From: Sinomonas sp. ASV322
GTDB taxonomy: Bacteria; Actinomycetota; Actinomycetes; Actinomycetales; Micrococcaceae
Length of the DNA: 64,000 nucleotides
NCBI RefSeq assembly: GCF_030908245.1
Contig: NZ_JAVFJJ010000003.1
Location: 310,001 to 374,000 of the forward strand
Reading direction: 5' to 3'
Below are positions 1-9,674 of the stretch, in pieces. The position numbers and the translations under genes were made by a program. Under the pieces are notes generated by a model. The model did not search any database, had not been told where the DNA came from, and saw nothing but the letters and a program-made list of their open reading frames with translations. How positions within the stretch are numbered: position 1 is the first letter of the stretch; each line of letters opens with the position of its first letter.

Positions 1-2
1 GA

Positions 3-1505
3 ACCCGTGCGGCTCGGGACCGGTTCACCGAGCTCGCCCGCGGTACCAGACGGCAGATCGCCGCTCAGGACCTTCGAGCCGAGATCCTGAGGCTCGCGCG
101 GCTCGTGCCCGCGGCCCACGCGGCGACGGCGTCGCTCGCCTCGCCCGCGGTCCTGGGCGCGGGGGCCGGCCCGACGTCGTCGTCCGGCGTGACCAGCGCG
201 CCGCTCGGAGGCCGGAGCGAGCTTCCGGCCGCGCTCGCGGAGCCGCAGACGACGGCGGAAGCCCTCGCCGAGATCGCTGCCGCGTTCTCCATCTACCGCA
301 CGTACCTTCCCGAGGTCCCCGAGGGGATTGCCGTGATCCGCGAGGCCTGCGACGACGCCGCGAAGGAGCGCCCGGACCTCGCGGACACGATCGCCGCGCT
401 CGAGCCTCTGCTCGCCGACCCCCACACCGAGCTCTCGCGCCGCTTCCAGCAGACCACGGGCATGATCATGGCGAAGGGCGTCGAGGACACGGCATTCTAC
501 CGGTTCACGCGGCTCGGGACCCTCACCGAGGTCGGCACGGACCCGGCCCGCTTCGCGATCGGCCTCGACGAGTTCCACGCCCGCACGGGGGAGCGCGAGC
601 GGAAGGCCCCGCACTCGATGACGACCCTCACGACCCACGACACGAAGCGGAGCGAAGACACCCGGGCCAGGATCAGCGTCCTGTCCGAGCTCGCGGACGA
701 ATGGGCGGAGCTTCTTCCACGGCTCCTCGGGCGCTTCCCGCTCGAGGACGGGCAGTTCGCGAACCTCGTGTGGCAGGCGGTCGTCGGGTCATGGCCGGCC
801 GACGCCGAACGCCTGGCGGCCTACGCGATCAAGGCCGCGCGCGAGTCCGCCCTGCACACGACGTGGACCGACCCCGAGCCGGGCTTCGAAGCGCGCGTCC
901 GGGCGATCGCGGAGGCTGCGGCCAGCGACCCGGCTGTCCATGATCTCGTGGGCGGATTCGTCGCCCGCATCGAGCCGTTCGCGGCGTCGAACGGACTGTC
1001 CGCGAAACTCGTCCAGCTCGCCGGCCCCGGGGTGCCCGACGTCTACCAGGGGGCCGAGTTCTGGGACCGCTCCCTCGCGGACCCCGACAACCGCCGTCCA
1101 GTGGACTTCGCCGCACGCGAGGCGGCTCTCGAGGCGCTCGACGCTGGCGCCCCGGTACCGTCCCCGACCTCTCCCGAGGCGAAGCTCCTCGTCGTCTCCC
1201 GGACCCTGCGGCTCCGGCGCGACCGGCCTGAACTCTTCGACGGCTACGTTCCGCTCGACGCCGTCGGCCCTGCGTCACGGCACGCGGTGGGGTTCCGGCG
1301 CGGGGCGCGGGGCGCCGTCGCCCTCGCGACCCGGCTCCCCGCGGGACTCGAACGCGGCGGCGGATGGGGAGACACCGGCGTCGTGCTTCCGTGGCCGACT
1401 CGCGACGAGCTCACGGGAGCCGAGCACGAGGCGGGTCGAGTGCACCTTGCGGACGCGTTCGCGGCCCTTCCCGTCGCGCTCCTCGTCCCGGAGGCGACGC
1501 CATGA
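3..1505 (+). CDS. treY: Malto-oligosyltrehalose synthase, C-terminal part
   Basis: Converts the reducing end of maltodextrins to a trehalosyl unit, the first step of the cytoplasmic TreY-TreZ route from glycogen to trehalose. The reading frame is open from the first bases of the window, so the N-terminus lies upstream; about 500 residues are visible against roughly 750-850 in the family. Family motifs seen are [31 protein letters not shown] and [17 protein letters not shown], all typical of the C-terminal half of TreY. The stop overlaps the treZ start by four bases (ATGA), so the two genes are probably translationally coupled in one operon. Confidence 0.95.
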   Translation, partial: TRAARDRFTELARGTRRQIAAQDLRAEILRLARLVPAAHAATASLASPAVLGAGAGPTSSSGVTSAPLGGRSELPAALAEPQTTAEALAEIAAAFSIYRTYLPEVPEGIAVIREACDDAAKERPDLADTIAALEPLLADPHTELSRRFQQTTGMIMAKGVEDTAFYRFTRLGTLTEVGTDPARFAIGLDEFHARTGERERKAPHSMTTLTTHDTKRSEDTRARISVLSELADEWAELLPRLLGRFPLEDGQFANLVWQAVVGSWPADAERLAAYAIKAARESALHTTWTDPEPGFEARVRAIAEAAASDPAVHDLVGGFVARIEPFAASNGLSAKLVQLAGPGVPDVYQGAEFWDRSLADPDNRRPVDFAAREAALEALDAGAPVPSPTSPEAKLLVVSRTLRLRRDRPELFDGYVPLDAVGPASRHAVGFRRGARGAVALATRLPAGLERGGGWGDTGVVLPWPTRDELTGAEHEAGRVHLADAFAALPVALLVPEATP

Positions 1506-3313
1506 CCGCTCGCTCTGCGGACGGCTCCGCGCACAACGCCGCGGCACGCGGGACTGGGGCGGTCTGGGCGCCGCGGCCTCGCTCGATCGCGCTCGTCCTG
1601 GGTGACGAGCGGATCGCGCTCGACGATCTTGGTGGGGGATGGCGGGGCGTGCCGGCCGGGCACACCGAGCGCGTCGCGGCCGCGCTCACGGCCGGGGCCC
1701 GTTATGGGTACGTCGTGGACGGAGACGGGCCGTTCCCGGACCCGCGGTCCCTGCGACAGCCCGACGGCGTCCACGCCCTCTCGGCAGGCTTCGACCCGGG
1801 ACGGCACGCGTGGCTGGATGCCGCATGGACGGGCCGCGCGCTCGCGGGATCGGTCCTGTACGAGCTGCACCTCGGCACGTTCACGCCCGAGGGGACGCTC
1901 GACGCCGCCGCCGGCCGCCTCGCCTATCTCGCGGATCTCGGCGTCGACTTTGTCGAGCTCCTGCCCGTCAACGCGTTCAACGGGCCGCACAACTGGGGCT
2001 ACGACGGCGTCCTGTGGTCGGCCGTGCACGAAGGGTACGGCGGTCCGGCCGCGTATCAGCGGTTCGTGGACGCCGCGCACGCGCACGGAATCGGCGTCAT
2101 CCAGGACGTCGTCTACAACCACCTGGGGCCCAGCGGGAACTACCTTCCGCGCTTCGGACCCTATCTGCTCGACGGGATCGGGACCGGGTGGGGCGAGGCC
2201 GTCAACCTCGACGGGCCGGGTTCGGACGAGGTGCGCGCGTTCATCCTCGACAACGCGCGGCTCTGGCTTGAGGACTACCACGTGGACGGCCTCCGGCTGG
2301 ACGCCGTGCATGCCTTCGTGGACCGACGCGCGGTCTCGCTCCTCGAGGAGTTCTCGCGTCTGGCCGACGACGTCGAGGCGGCCACGGGGCGGACCAAGGT
2401 GCTCATCGCCGAATCGGACCTCAACGATCCGCGCGTCGTGTCGCCGCGGGAACGCGGAGGGTGCGGCATCGACGCGCAGTGGAACGACGACTTCCACCAC
2501 GCCGTCCACGTGGCTCTCACCGGCGAGACCCAGGGCTACTACGAGGACTTCGCCGACGAGGGCGCGTTGCCGAAGGTCGTCCGGGACGGCTACTACCACG
2601 ACGGCACGCATTCGAGTTTCCGCGGCCGCCGTCATGGCCGCCCGCTCGACCCGGCGGTCATCAGACCCGAGCGGCTTGTTGTGTGCAGCCAGAACCACGA
2701 TCAGGTGGGGAACCGGGCGGCGGGCGACCGGCCGGGCGCGCTCCTCGGCTACGACGGGCTCGCCGTCGCCGCCGTGCTCACGCTCGCCTCGCCGTTCACG
2801 CCCATGATCTTCATGGGCGAGGAGTTCGGGGCCCGCACCCCGTGGCAGTTCTTCACATCGCACCCGGAGCCGGAGCTCGCCCGGGCCACGGCCGAGGGGC
2901 GCCTGCGCGAGTTCGAGCGCATGGGATGGGACCCCGCCCTCGTCCCGGACCCGCAGGATCCTGCCACGCGGCTGCGCTCGACGCTTGACTGGGGCGAGGC
3001 GACGACCGACGACGGCGCGCGCCTTCTCGCGCTGTACCGGCGGCTCATCGCGGTGCGACGAGAGCTGCCGGGCCTGTGGGATGCGCCGCTCGACGCAACC
3101 ACCGTGCGGTGGGGCGGTGCAGAGGGGAACCGCTGGATCGCGTGGAGCCGTCCCGGCGCATCGGTCGCGGCGTGCCTCGGCCCAGGCGGCGCAGAGGTAC
3201 GGCTCGACGGCGGTTCGGACCGGCGCGCCGTCGTGGCCACGCACGAGGCGATCCGCGCGGAGGGCACGCTGATCACGTTTCCGGGACGCGGCGCCGTCGT
3301 CCTCGCCGGATGA
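1502..3313 (+). CDS. treZ: Malto-oligosyltrehalose trehalohydrolase
   Basis: Cytoplasmic GH13 enzyme that releases trehalose from the maltooligosyl-trehalose made by TreY. The product is 603 residues, close to the family length. Catalytic-barrel motifs are in order: [23 protein letters not shown] (Asp nucleophile), LIAESDLND (Glu acid/base) and [11 protein letters not shown] (transition-state Asp). The start chosen is the ATG overlapping the treY stop. The longer frame upstream lies inside treY and adds unrelated sequence. No treS or treX is seen in the window. Confidence 0.97.
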   Translation: MTARSADGSAHNAAARGTGAVWAPRPRSIALVLGDERIALDDLGGGWRGVPAGHTERVAAALTAGARYGYVVDGDGPFPDPRSLRQPDGVHALSAGFDPGRHAWLDAAWTGRALAGSVLYELHLGTFTPEGTLDAAAGRLAYLADLGVDFVELLPVNAFNGPHNWGYDGVLWSAVHEGYGGPAAYQRFVDAAHAHGIGVIQDVVYNHLGPSGNYLPRFGPYLLDGIGTGWGEAVNLDGPGSDEVRAFILDNARLWLEDYHVDGLRLDAVHAFVDRRAVSLLEEFSRLADDVEAATGRTKVLIAESDLNDPRVVSPRERGGCGIDAQWNDDFHHAVHVALTGETQGYYEDFADEGALPKVVRDGYYHDGTHSSFRGRRHGRPLDPAVIRPERLVVCSQNHDQVGNRAAGDRPGALLGYDGLAVAAVLTLASPFTPMIFMGEEFGARTPWQFFTSHPEPELARATAEGRLREFERMGWDPALVPDPQDPATRLRSTLDWGEATTDDGARLLALYRRLIAVRRELPGLWDAPLDATTVRWGGAEGNRWIAWSRPGASVAACLGPGGAEVRLDGGSDRRAVVATHEAIRAEGTLITFPGRGAVVLAG

Positions 3314-3329
3314 CGCGCGGGCCGCTCGC

Positions 3330-3593
3330 TCAGACGCGGCGCTTCGTGATGACACCCCAGATCAACAGGACGATGAGCGACCCGACGATCGCGGTGATCC
3401 ACGTCGTGACGCTCCAGAAGGACCTGATGAGGTCCTCGTGGAAGATGAGGCCGCCGAGCCAGCCGCCCACGAATGCCCCGACGACTCCCAGGATGAGCGT
3501 CGAGAACCAGCCTCCGCCCTGACGTCCCGGCATGATGGCCTTCGCGATGGCCCCGGCGATGAGGCCGAGGATCAGAAATCCAAAGAATCCCAT
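3330..3593 (-). CDS. GlsB/YeaQ/YmgE-family small membrane protein
   Basis: An 87-residue integral membrane protein of the transglycosylase-associated (GlsB/YeaQ/YmgE) family, which is often stress-induced and of unclear function. It starts MGFFGFLILGLIAGAIAKAI and shows three hydrophobic segments with the family signature GWFSTLILGVVGAFVGGWLG. The start was chosen because AAGGAG lies eight bases upstream of this ATG; an upstream in-frame extension has no ribosome site and no homology. It converges on treZ with a gap of 16 bases. Confidence 0.88.
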   Translation of the reverse strand: MGFFGFLILGLIAGAIAKAIMPGRQGGGWFSTLILGVVGAFVGGWLGGLIFHEDLIRSFWSVTTWITAIVGSLIVLLIWGVITKRRV

Positions 3594-3724
3594 GACTTCT
3601 CCTTGTGCGTTGTGCGCTTGACGAAGAGAGCTATCGTTTTCCGGCTGACTTTGCGTTTCTAGCACGGCCACTCCGATGAGTCACGCTTCGGTCGCACTCT
3701 CATGGTGAACCTTTACCCCCTACG

Positions 3725-4750
3725 ATGAACGCCGTGACGTACATCGCAGACTCCAGCCGCTACGGATCCATGCAGTACAACCGGGTCGGGCGCAGCGGAC
3801 TCAAACTCCCCGCCATCTCCCTCGGCCTCTGGCACAACTTCGGCGACGACAAGCGCCACGAGGAGCAGCGCGCCATCCTGCGCCGTGCCTTCGATCTCGG
3901 CGTGACCCATTTCGACCTCGCCAACAACTACGGACCGCCGCCCGGAAGCGCCGAATCGAACTTCGGGCGCCACCTGCGCGAGGACTTCCGGCCGTATCGC
4001 GATGAACTCGTGATCTCGACGAAGGCCGGCTACTTGATGTGGGACGGCCCCTACGGCGAATGGGGGTCACGGAAGTACTTGATCTCGAGTCTCGACCAGT
4101 CGCTCAAGCGCATGGGCCTCGAGTACGTGGACATCTTCTACAGCCACCGCCCCGACCCGGACACGCCGCTCGAGGAGACGATGGGGGCACTCGACTACGC
4201 CGTGCGCTCGGGGCGAGCCCTGTATGCGGGCATCTCCTCGTACACTCCCCAGCAGACGCTCGAAGCCGCGCACATCCTCGCGGATCTCGGAACGCCGCTG
4301 CTCATCCACCAGCCGCGCTATTCGATGGCCGACCGGTGGACCGAGCAGGGGAGCCCCAACCTGTACCAGGCGCTCGACGAGGTCGGGGCAGGATCGATCG
4401 TTTTCTCGCCACTCGCCCAGGGGCTCCTCACGAACCGTTACCTCCAAGGCGTGCCCGAAGATTCGCGCGCCGCGAAGGAACACTTCCTTCGGTCCTCGTC
4501 GCTCACGGAGGACAAGCTCGCGATGGTGAGGGCGCTCGACGGCGTCGCGACCGGCCGCGGCCAGACCCTCGCGCAGATGGCCATCTCGTGGGTCCTCCGC
4601 CCGCAGCCCTCGGGAGCCGCGCCCGTGACGTCGGCGCTCATCGGGGCGTCGTCGGTCGCGCAGCTCGAAGACTCGCTCGGCGCGCTCGCCGGACCCGAGT
4701 TCCTCGACGACGAGCTCGCCGAGATCGATCGGATCCTCGCGGGCCGCTGA
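3725..4750 (+). CDS. Aldo/keto reductase (YghZ/MgrA type)
   Basis: NADPH-dependent aldo/keto reductase of 341 residues, resembling the L-glyceraldehyde-3-phosphate reductase YghZ branch, which detoxifies reactive aldehydes in the cytoplasm. The AKR tetrad is recognisable: Asp in THFDLANNYG, Tyr in NNYGPPPGSAESNFG, Lys in VISTKAGYLMWDG and His in FYSHRPDPDTPL. The C-terminal nucleotide site includes ALIGASSVAQLEDSL. It is monocistronic and followed by a palindrome that may end transcription. The substrate is inferred from the family only. Confidence 0.93.
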   Translation: MNAVTYIADSSRYGSMQYNRVGRSGLKLPAISLGLWHNFGDDKRHEEQRAILRRAFDLGVTHFDLANNYGPPPGSAESNFGRHLREDFRPYRDELVISTKAGYLMWDGPYGEWGSRKYLISSLDQSLKRMGLEYVDIFYSHRPDPDTPLEETMGALDYAVRSGRALYAGISSYTPQQTLEAAHILADLGTPLLIHQPRYSMADRWTEQGSPNLYQALDEVGAGSIVFSPLAQGLLTNRYLQGVPEDSRAAKEHFLRSSSLTEDKLAMVRALDGVATGRGQTLAQMAISWVLRPQPSGAAPVTSALIGASSVAQLEDSLGALAGPEFLDDELAEIDRILAGR

Positions 4751-4759
4751 TTCGGGCGG

Positions 4760-4819
4760 TCTGGCCACGCGTCGGGCGGGACGTGGCCGCGGGTTGCCTG
4801 GGGGCAACGCGTGGCCAGA
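4760..4819. repeat. Nested inverted repeat between convergent genes
   Basis: Perfect 13-base arms TCTGGCCACGCGT (4760-4772) and ACGCGTGGCCAGA (4807-4819) enclose a second perfect hairpin, GTTGCC-TGGG-GGCAAC (4793-4808), whose right side shares two bases with the outer arm. A further partial copy, AACGCGTGGCCGC, follows at 4828-4840. It lies between the convergent aldo/keto reductase and the small PLDc_N-like gene. A bidirectional terminator or a REP-type element are both possible; there is no long U tract. Confidence 0.6.
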
Positions 4820-4845
4820 TCTTCCCCAACGCGTGGCCGCCTCCG

Positions 4846-5103
4846 TCAGCGGTGCGTCACCTTGACCGGGGTCGACGCGGGCCGCTTTCGGCCGAACAGG
4901 AAGTAGGCGATCGGGCCGAAGGTGTTGACGAACGTGGCCGCGAACCACGCGGCCTTGGGCCCGTGCACCTCGTCCGGCTGCCGTCGGGCAAGGTCTCGCC
5001 ACGCGAGGACCTTGAGAGCGAGCTCGGCTCCGGCGGCCAGCGCGACTCCGAAGCGCCTGCCTGGGCTGAGGTCTTTCCATTTCTTTTTCGTGCGGCGTGC
5101 CAT
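4846..5103 (-). CDS. PLDc_N-domain small membrane protein
   Basis: An 85-residue protein with two hydrophobic segments (GVALAAGAELALKVLAW and AWFAATFVNTFGPIAYFLFG) and the pattern of the phospholipase D nuclease N-terminal (PLDc_N) domain, here without any catalytic HKD part. Homologues are small actinobacterial membrane proteins of unknown role. The ATG has a strong GAGGAGGGG ribosome site six bases upstream. It is divergent from the inositol phosphate synthase gene. Confidence 0.75.
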   Translation of the reverse strand: MARRTKKKWKDLSPGRRFGVALAAGAELALKVLAWRDLARRQPDEVHGPKAAWFAATFVNTFGPIAYFLFGRKRPASTPVKVTHR

Positions 5104-5163
5104 GACCCCTCCTCATGAACCATCTGTGACGAGTGTAGGCCCGCCGCGCGACGCGTGGTTCGT

Positions 5164-5169
5164 TACGAT
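5164..5169 (+). promoter_or_regulatory. Candidate -10 box for the inositol phosphate synthase gene
   Basis: TACGAT fits an actinobacterial TANNNT -10 hexamer and would give a 5' leader of about 55 bases before the GTG at 5230. No clear -35 is visible. Confidence 0.4.
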
Positions 5170-5229
5170 GGCAGTGCGCCCTCGACGCCGAGCTGTGTGC
5201 GGCGAGGTCTTTCATCTGCAAGGAGAACC

Positions 5230-6315
5230 GTGTCTGAGAATCCGATCCGTGTGGCCATCGTCGGCGTGGGCAACTGCGCCGCTTCGCTCGTCCAGGGCGT
5301 GCATTATTACCGCGACGCGAACCCGGAGGACACGGTTCCCGGCCTCATGCATGTGAAGTTCGGCGACTACCACGTGAGTGACCTCGAATTCGTCGCGGCC
5401 TTCGACGTCGACGGCAAGAAGGTCGGGGTGGACCTTTCCGAGGCGATCCTCGCGAGCGAGAACAACACGATCAAGATCGCGGACGTCCCGCCGACGGGCG
5501 TCATGGTGCAGCGCGGCCATACGCTCGACGGCCTCGGCAAGTACTACCGCGAGACCATCGAGGAGTCGGACGCTGAGCCGGTCGACGTCGTCGCCGCCCT
5601 CAGGGAGGCCGAGGTCGACGTCCTCGTGTGCTACCTCCCGGTCGGTTCGGAGAGGGCCGCGAAGTTCTACGCGCAGGCCGCGATCGACGCGCACGTCGCG
5701 TTCGTGAACGCGCTGCCCGTCTTCATTGCCGGTACGCCCGAGTGGGCGCAGAAGTTCACCGAGGCCGGGGTGCCGATCGTGGGAGATGACATCAAGAGCC
5801 AGATCGGCGCGACGATCACGCACCGCGTGCTGGCGAAGCTCTTCGAGGACCGCGGCGTGACCGTCGACCGGACGTACCAGCTCAACGTGGGCGGCAACAT
5901 GGACTTCAAGAACATGCTCGAGCGCGAGCGGCTCCAGTCGAAGAAGATCTCCAAGACCCAGGCCGTGACCTCGAACGTCGAGGCCGAGCTCGCCGAGCGG
6001 GACGTGCACATCGGCCCGAGCGACTACGTCGAGTGGCTCGACGACCGCAAGTGGGCCTTCGTGCGGCTCGAGGGCCGCAACTTCGGCGACGCGCCGGTCT
6101 CGCTCGAGTACAAGCTCGAGGTGTGGGACTCGCCGAACTCGGCCGGCGTCATCATCGACGCCGTGCGTGCGGCGAAGATCGGCCTCGACCGTGGGATCGG
6201 CGGTCCGCTCACGTCCCCGAGCGCGTACTTCATGAAGTCCCCGCCCGAGCAGCGCGCCGACGACATCGCCCGCGCCCAGGTCGAGGCCTTCATCCGCGGC
6301 GACCTGGAGCGCTAG
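5230..6315 (+). CDS. ino1: Inositol-3-phosphate synthase
   Basis: Isomerises glucose 6-phosphate to myo-inositol 3-phosphate with NAD, feeding phosphatidylinositol and mycothiol synthesis in actinobacteria. The product is 361 residues, the short actinobacterial form. Motifs seen: [17 protein letters not shown] (NAD-binding loop), [18 protein letters not shown] and [12 protein letters not shown]. The GTG at 5230 was chosen because it has AAGGAGAA just upstream and gives the family N-terminus [16 protein letters not shown] longer upstream frame has no homology. Confidence 0.95.
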   Translation: MSENPIRVAIVGVGNCAASLVQGVHYYRDANPEDTVPGLMHVKFGDYHVSDLEFVAAFDVDGKKVGVDLSEAILASENNTIKIADVPPTGVMVQRGHTLDGLGKYYRETIEESDAEPVDVVAALREAEVDVLVCYLPVGSERAAKFYAQAAIDAHVAFVNALPVFIAGTPEWAQKFTEAGVPIVGDDIKSQIGATITHRVLAKLFEDRGVTVDRTYQLNVGGNMDFKNMLERERLQSKKISKTQAVTSNVEAELAERDVHIGPSDYVEWLDDRKWAFVRLEGRNFGDAPVSLEYKLEVWDSPNSAGVIIDAVRAAKIGLDRGIGGPLTSPSAYFMKSPPEQRADDIARAQVEAFIRGDLER

Positions 6316-6438
6316 GCCTCTCGGCCGCCGAGTCGCGTGCCGCCGTCGTCCGCTGAACGGGCCACGGCGGCGCGCGCCATCCGGGCGCAGGCCCTCGTAT
6401 CCCTTCCGAGGGGGGGCGGGGGCCTCTTCTCTTCTTCA

Positions 6439-6482
6439 CGCGGTCACGTCCGCAGGGTGTGCACCCTGCGGACGTGACCGCG
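6439..6482. repeat. Perfect 21-base-arm palindrome
   Basis: Arms 6439-6459 and 6462-6482 are exact reverse complements with a two-base centre (TG). The left arm contains GGTCACGTCCGCAGGGTG. With such a small loop a full hairpin would open a few central pairs. It lies in the 372-base gap (6316-6687) after ino1 and may terminate it. It resembles the GGTCAC...GTGACC elements at 16275-16382 and 27061-27192. Confidence 0.75.
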
Positions 6483-6525
6483 CAGCGGAGGGAACCACTG
6501 AAAGGTGACGGCGCAACGGGAGTTC

Positions 6526-6609
6526 GGGATCCCAATTGGGGATCCCAAAGTCTTGACTGTGGTCCGGGTCACGGTCTATCGTTCATTTGGGATCCCGACT
6601 TGGGATCCC
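6526..6609. promoter_or_regulatory. Promoter bracketed by two pairs of GGGATCCC operators
   Basis: Four exact GGGATCCC palindromes lie at 6526-6533, 6539-6546, 6589-6596 and 6602-6609. Within each pair the spacing is 13 bases, and most copies sit in a TTGGGATCCCAA context. Between the pairs is a sigma70-like promoter: TTGACT at 6553-6558, an 18-base spacer and TATCGT at 6577-6582. The downstream gene is the MFS transporter. The natural candidate ligand is the GntR regulator encoded at 8147-8794, whose family binds short palindromes. Confidence 0.7.
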
Positions 6610-6687
6610 AAATCTCCGTTGCGCACCTCCCTTGGCCGGTCGGCCCTCAGCCCGTCAGGCCTTTCCCATTGTCGTGAAGGAGGACAC

Positions 6688-8022
6688 GTGTCCCTTCAAG
6701 AGGAAACCTCGCCGAAGCGCTCCGCGGGCACCGCGACCGCTGCCTCGGCCAAGCGCACAAACGTTCGCTGGAAGCTTTTCGTCCTGCTGCTCGTTCTCGT
6801 GTCGGTCAACTACGTTGACCGCGGCTCGATCTCGGTGGCCCTTCCCATCATCCAGAAGGAGTTCAATCTCACGCCCGAGCTCGTGGGCCTTCTGCTGTCC
6901 GCGTTCTTCTGGACCTATGCGCTCATGCAAGTGCCCGTCGGCTGGCTCATCGACCGCTTCGGCCCGCGCAAGGTCGTCACGGCGTCGTGTGTCGGCTGGG
7001 GCGCGGCGACCGCTGCGTCGGGCCTCGCCGGCGGGTTCGTGAGCATGTTCATCGCGCGGATGGGCATCGGCGTCACGGAGGCCGGCGTCATGCCCGCCGG
7101 CGGCAAGCTCAACGCCATCTGGATGCACTCGAAGGAGCGTGGCCGTGGCGCCACGATCCTCGACGCGGGCGCGCCGCTCGGCGCCGGCGTGGGCGGCATC
7201 CTGATCACGTGGCTCATCGCCTCGTTCGGCGGCTGGCGCATGGCGTTCATCATCGCCGGCATCGCGACCGCGGCCCTCGGCGCGTTCATCTGGTGGTACG
7301 TGCGGGACAACCCGCGCCAGCACCGCGCGGTCAACGACGCCGAGGCGGAGTACATCGAGGCGTCGCACGCGGCCGAGGATGAAGCGGCGAAGGCCGTTGG
7401 CGGCACGTCCCGGCGGGCGCTTCTGCCGTACCTCAGGTTCCGCTCGTTCTGGGCCATGTGCCTCGGCTGGCTCGGCTTCAACGGCGTGTTCTACGGCCTC
7501 CTCACGTGGGGCCCGCTGTATCTGTCCCAGGCCAAGCACTTCAACCTCAACTCGATCGGCTGGTCGACGTTCGTGATCTTCGGTGCGGGCTTCGTGGGCG
7601 AGATCCTCGGCGGCTCGCTCGCCGACCGGCTCCGCGCCAAGGGCTACGGCGCGAATGTGGTCATGCGTTCGCTGCTGGGCGCCTCGAGCGTCATCGTCGC
7701 GGCGGGCCTCGTCGGGGTGACCATCGTCGGGGACCCGATCACCGCCGTCGCCCTTCTCTCGGTGGTGCTCTTCTTCCTCCGCTGGGTCGGCCTCTTCTGG
7801 TCCGTCCCTGCGACGCTCGGCGGCCGCACGAACGCGGGCGTCCTGGGCGGCGCCATGAACCTGAGCGGCAACATCGCCGGCTTCGTGACGCCGATCGCCG
7901 TCGGCTTCATCGTCGGCGCGACCGGCGGGTACACGTGGGCGCTCCTGTACTTCGTCGGATCGGCGATCATCATGGGCGTCTCCGTCCTCGCCCTTGACTA
8001 CAGCAAGCGGCTCCCGGTGTGA
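6688..8022 (+). CDS. MFS transporter, sugar-acid/anion symporter type
   Basis: A 444-residue, 12-helix transporter of the anion:cation symporter branch, similar to D-galactonate and glucarate carriers. The motif VNYVDRGSISVALP near residue 37 and the loop motif GWLIDRFGPRKV are typical. It probably imports the organic acid or ureide degraded by the genes that follow. The GTG at 6688 has an excellent GAAGGAGG ribosome site and starts a hydrophilic N-terminus; longer frames run into the operator region. It is the first gene after the quadruple GGGATCCC promoter. Confidence 0.85.
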   Translation: MSLQEETSPKRSAGTATAASAKRTNVRWKLFVLLLVLVSVNYVDRGSISVALPIIQKEFNLTPELVGLLLSAFFWTYALMQVPVGWLIDRFGPRKVVTASCVGWGAATAASGLAGGFVSMFIARMGIGVTEAGVMPAGGKLNAIWMHSKERGRGATILDAGAPLGAGVGGILITWLIASFGGWRMAFIIAGIATAALGAFIWWYVRDNPRQHRAVNDAEAEYIEASHAAEDEAAKAVGGTSRRALLPYLRFRSFWAMCLGWLGFNGVFYGLLTWGPLYLSQAKHFNLNSIGWSTFVIFGAGFVGEILGGSLADRLRAKGYGANVVMRSLLGASSVIVAAGLVGVTIVGDPITAVALLSVVLFFLRWVGLFWSVPATLGGRTNAGVLGGAMNLSGNIAGFVTPIAVGFIVGATGGYTWALLYFVGSAIIMGVSVLALDYSKRLPV

Positions 8023-8146
8023 GCCCACGGCGGGCGGCGGCCGCCGCTGGCGTGGCGTCAGCCGGTGGCCGGCCGCCCGGATCGTGGTCGAATGGAACCA
8101 TCACCGCGCTGCGCGCGAACGCAGCCTGACCCGAGGAGGAGCCGGC

Positions 8147-8794
8147 ATGGCACAGCCTGTTGAGGAACCGCAGCGCGATCGACCTCTGCGCGAAGTCATC
8201 CGAGACACGCTGCGGACCCGGATCTTCGAAGGCCACTACGCGCCCGGCACGCGACTCATCGAACGCGATCTCGCGGCCGAGTTCAACGTCTCGCGGCTCC
8301 CTGTGCGCGAGGCCTTGAGGATGCTCGTGCAGGAGGGCATCTTGGCTGAGCGGGCTTCGCGCGGCTCGGTCGTCGCCTCGTTGAGCGAAAAGGACGTCGA
8401 GGATCTCTTCGACGTGCGGCTTTCGCTCGAGGTGCTCGCGTGTCGGCTTGCCGCGCAGCGGGCCACGCCCGAGGACATCGCGAAGCTCGGTGCTCTCCTT
8501 GACCGCGCCGCGGATGCCTTGGCCCGCGGCAGCATCAACGAAGCGCATCGTGCGAACAGCGAGTTCCATGACGAGGTCACGCGGATCGCGGACAACGGCT
8601 TCCTCCGTTCGGCCCTCGAGCCCCTCCAGGGCCGCATGCACTGGCTGTTCCGCCACGTCACGGACCTGCCCGAGCTCGTGCAGGAGCATCGCGATCTCCT
8701 CGCGGCGATCGCGAGCGGCGACCCGGAGCGAGCCGCAGCGCAGTCGGCTCATCACATTGGCAAGTACCGGGAGCAGTACCCGGAGACGACCTGA
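8147..8794 (+). CDS. GntR-family regulator (FCD/FadR type)
   Basis: A 215-residue transcription factor with an N-terminal winged helix (residues about 12-75, FNVSRLPVREALRMLVQEGIL as recognition region) and a C-terminal all-helical FCD ligand domain. FCD metal-ligand residues are plausible in SEFHDEVTRIADNGFL and SAHHIGKY. It lies between the transporter and the enzymes of the catabolic cluster and probably binds the GGGATCCC pairs at 6526-6609, responding to a small carboxylate. The ATG has GAGGAGG seven bases upstream. Confidence 0.92.
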   Translation: MAQPVEEPQRDRPLREVIRDTLRTRIFEGHYAPGTRLIERDLAAEFNVSRLPVREALRMLVQEGILAERASRGSVVASLSEKDVEDLFDVRLSLEVLACRLAAQRATPEDIAKLGALLDRAADALARGSINEAHRANSEFHDEVTRIADNGFLRSALEPLQGRMHWLFRHVTDLPELVQEHRDLLAAIASGDPERAAAQSAHHIGKYREQYPETT

Positions 8795-8864
8795 CATCGC
8801 TCAGCCGACCCGACACTACGGGAGGCGGCCTGCCGCCCCTACATCTTCACGCAAGGAACCACGC

Positions 8865-9674
8865 ATGAGACTTCTCGTCGTCAACCCCAACATCAGCGAA
8901 GAGGTGACCGACCTCATCCGCGCCGAAGCGGAGCGGTCGGCCGGCCCTTCGACCGAGCTGACGGTGTGCACCGCGCCCAGGGGCGTCGAATACATCGAGA
9001 CCCGCTTCGAATCACTTCTTGCGGCGACGGCCGTGGCGGAGGTCATCGCCGAGCACTGCGGCGAGGTCAGCGGAATCGACGGCGTCGTCGTCGCCGCGTT
9101 CGGCGACCCGGGCATGCCGGCGCTCAAGGAACTCGTCGACGTCCCGGTCATCGGGATCACCGAGGCGGCGCTGTGCGCGGCCGCGCTCCAGGGGCATCGC
9201 TTCTCGATCATCGCGATCTCGGATCGCATCACGGCGTGGTACCGCGATTGCGTCGAGCGCTTCGGCTTCGGGAGCAGGCTTGCGTCGATCCGATCGATCA
9301 AGGAGGCGCTTCGGGGCATCGGGAGCGTCCAGGACGACTTCCGCCCGACCCTCGTCGAGCTCGCGCGACTCGCCGTCGCGGAGGACGGAGCCGACGTCGT
9401 CATCCTCGCCGGGGCGCCCCTTGCGGGCCTTGCGCGCGACGTCGCGTCGGAGATCCCGGTCCCGGTCGTCGACGGGATCGGCGCGGGCGTGCGCCTTGCC
9501 GAGGCTGTCGTGGGGCTCCGCTCGGGTGCGCATCGCGCGGGCTCGTTCGCGGCGCCGCCGCCCAAGCGGCGCGCTGGCCTGAGCCCCGCACTCGACGCCG
9601 CGCTCGACGCCGCCCAGCTCGCCGTGCAGGGGCAGCCGCCCGTCGCGGCCCCGTCGGCGGCGGGGAGCGTCTGA
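8865..9674 (+). CDS. Asp/Glu/hydantoin racemase-fold protein lacking both catalytic Cys
   Basis: A 269-residue protein of the Asp/Glu/hydantoin racemase superfamily: MRLLVVNPNISEEVTDLI at the N-terminus, then FGDPGMPALKELVDVPVIGI. In characterised hydantoin racemases the two acid/base cysteines fall in motifs like CFSDPG and LGCAG. Here the matching segments read VVAAFGDPG (Ala78) and ILAGAPLAG (about Gly183), so both cysteines appear absent. It may act as something other than a two-base racemase, or use different residues. The start has a GGAA-type ribosome site. The stop overlaps the next gene's ATG. Confidence 0.75.
   Translation: MRLLVVNPNISEEVTDLIRAEAERSAGPSTELTVCTAPRGVEYIETRFESLLAATAVAEVIAEHCGEVSGIDGVVVAAFGDPGMPALKELVDVPVIGITEAALCAAALQGHRFSIIAISDRITAWYRDCVERFGFGSRLASIRSIKEALRGIGSVQDDFRPTLVELARLAVAEDGADVVILAGAPLAGLARDVASEIPVPVVDGIGAGVRLAEAVVGLRSGAHRAGSFAAPPPKRRAGLSPALDAALDAAQLAVQGQPPVAAPSAAGSV

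Noticed and set aside
1244-3355. A 703-residue minus-strand frame.
   Set aside because: Antisense to treY and treZ, arginine-rich, no recognisable domain.
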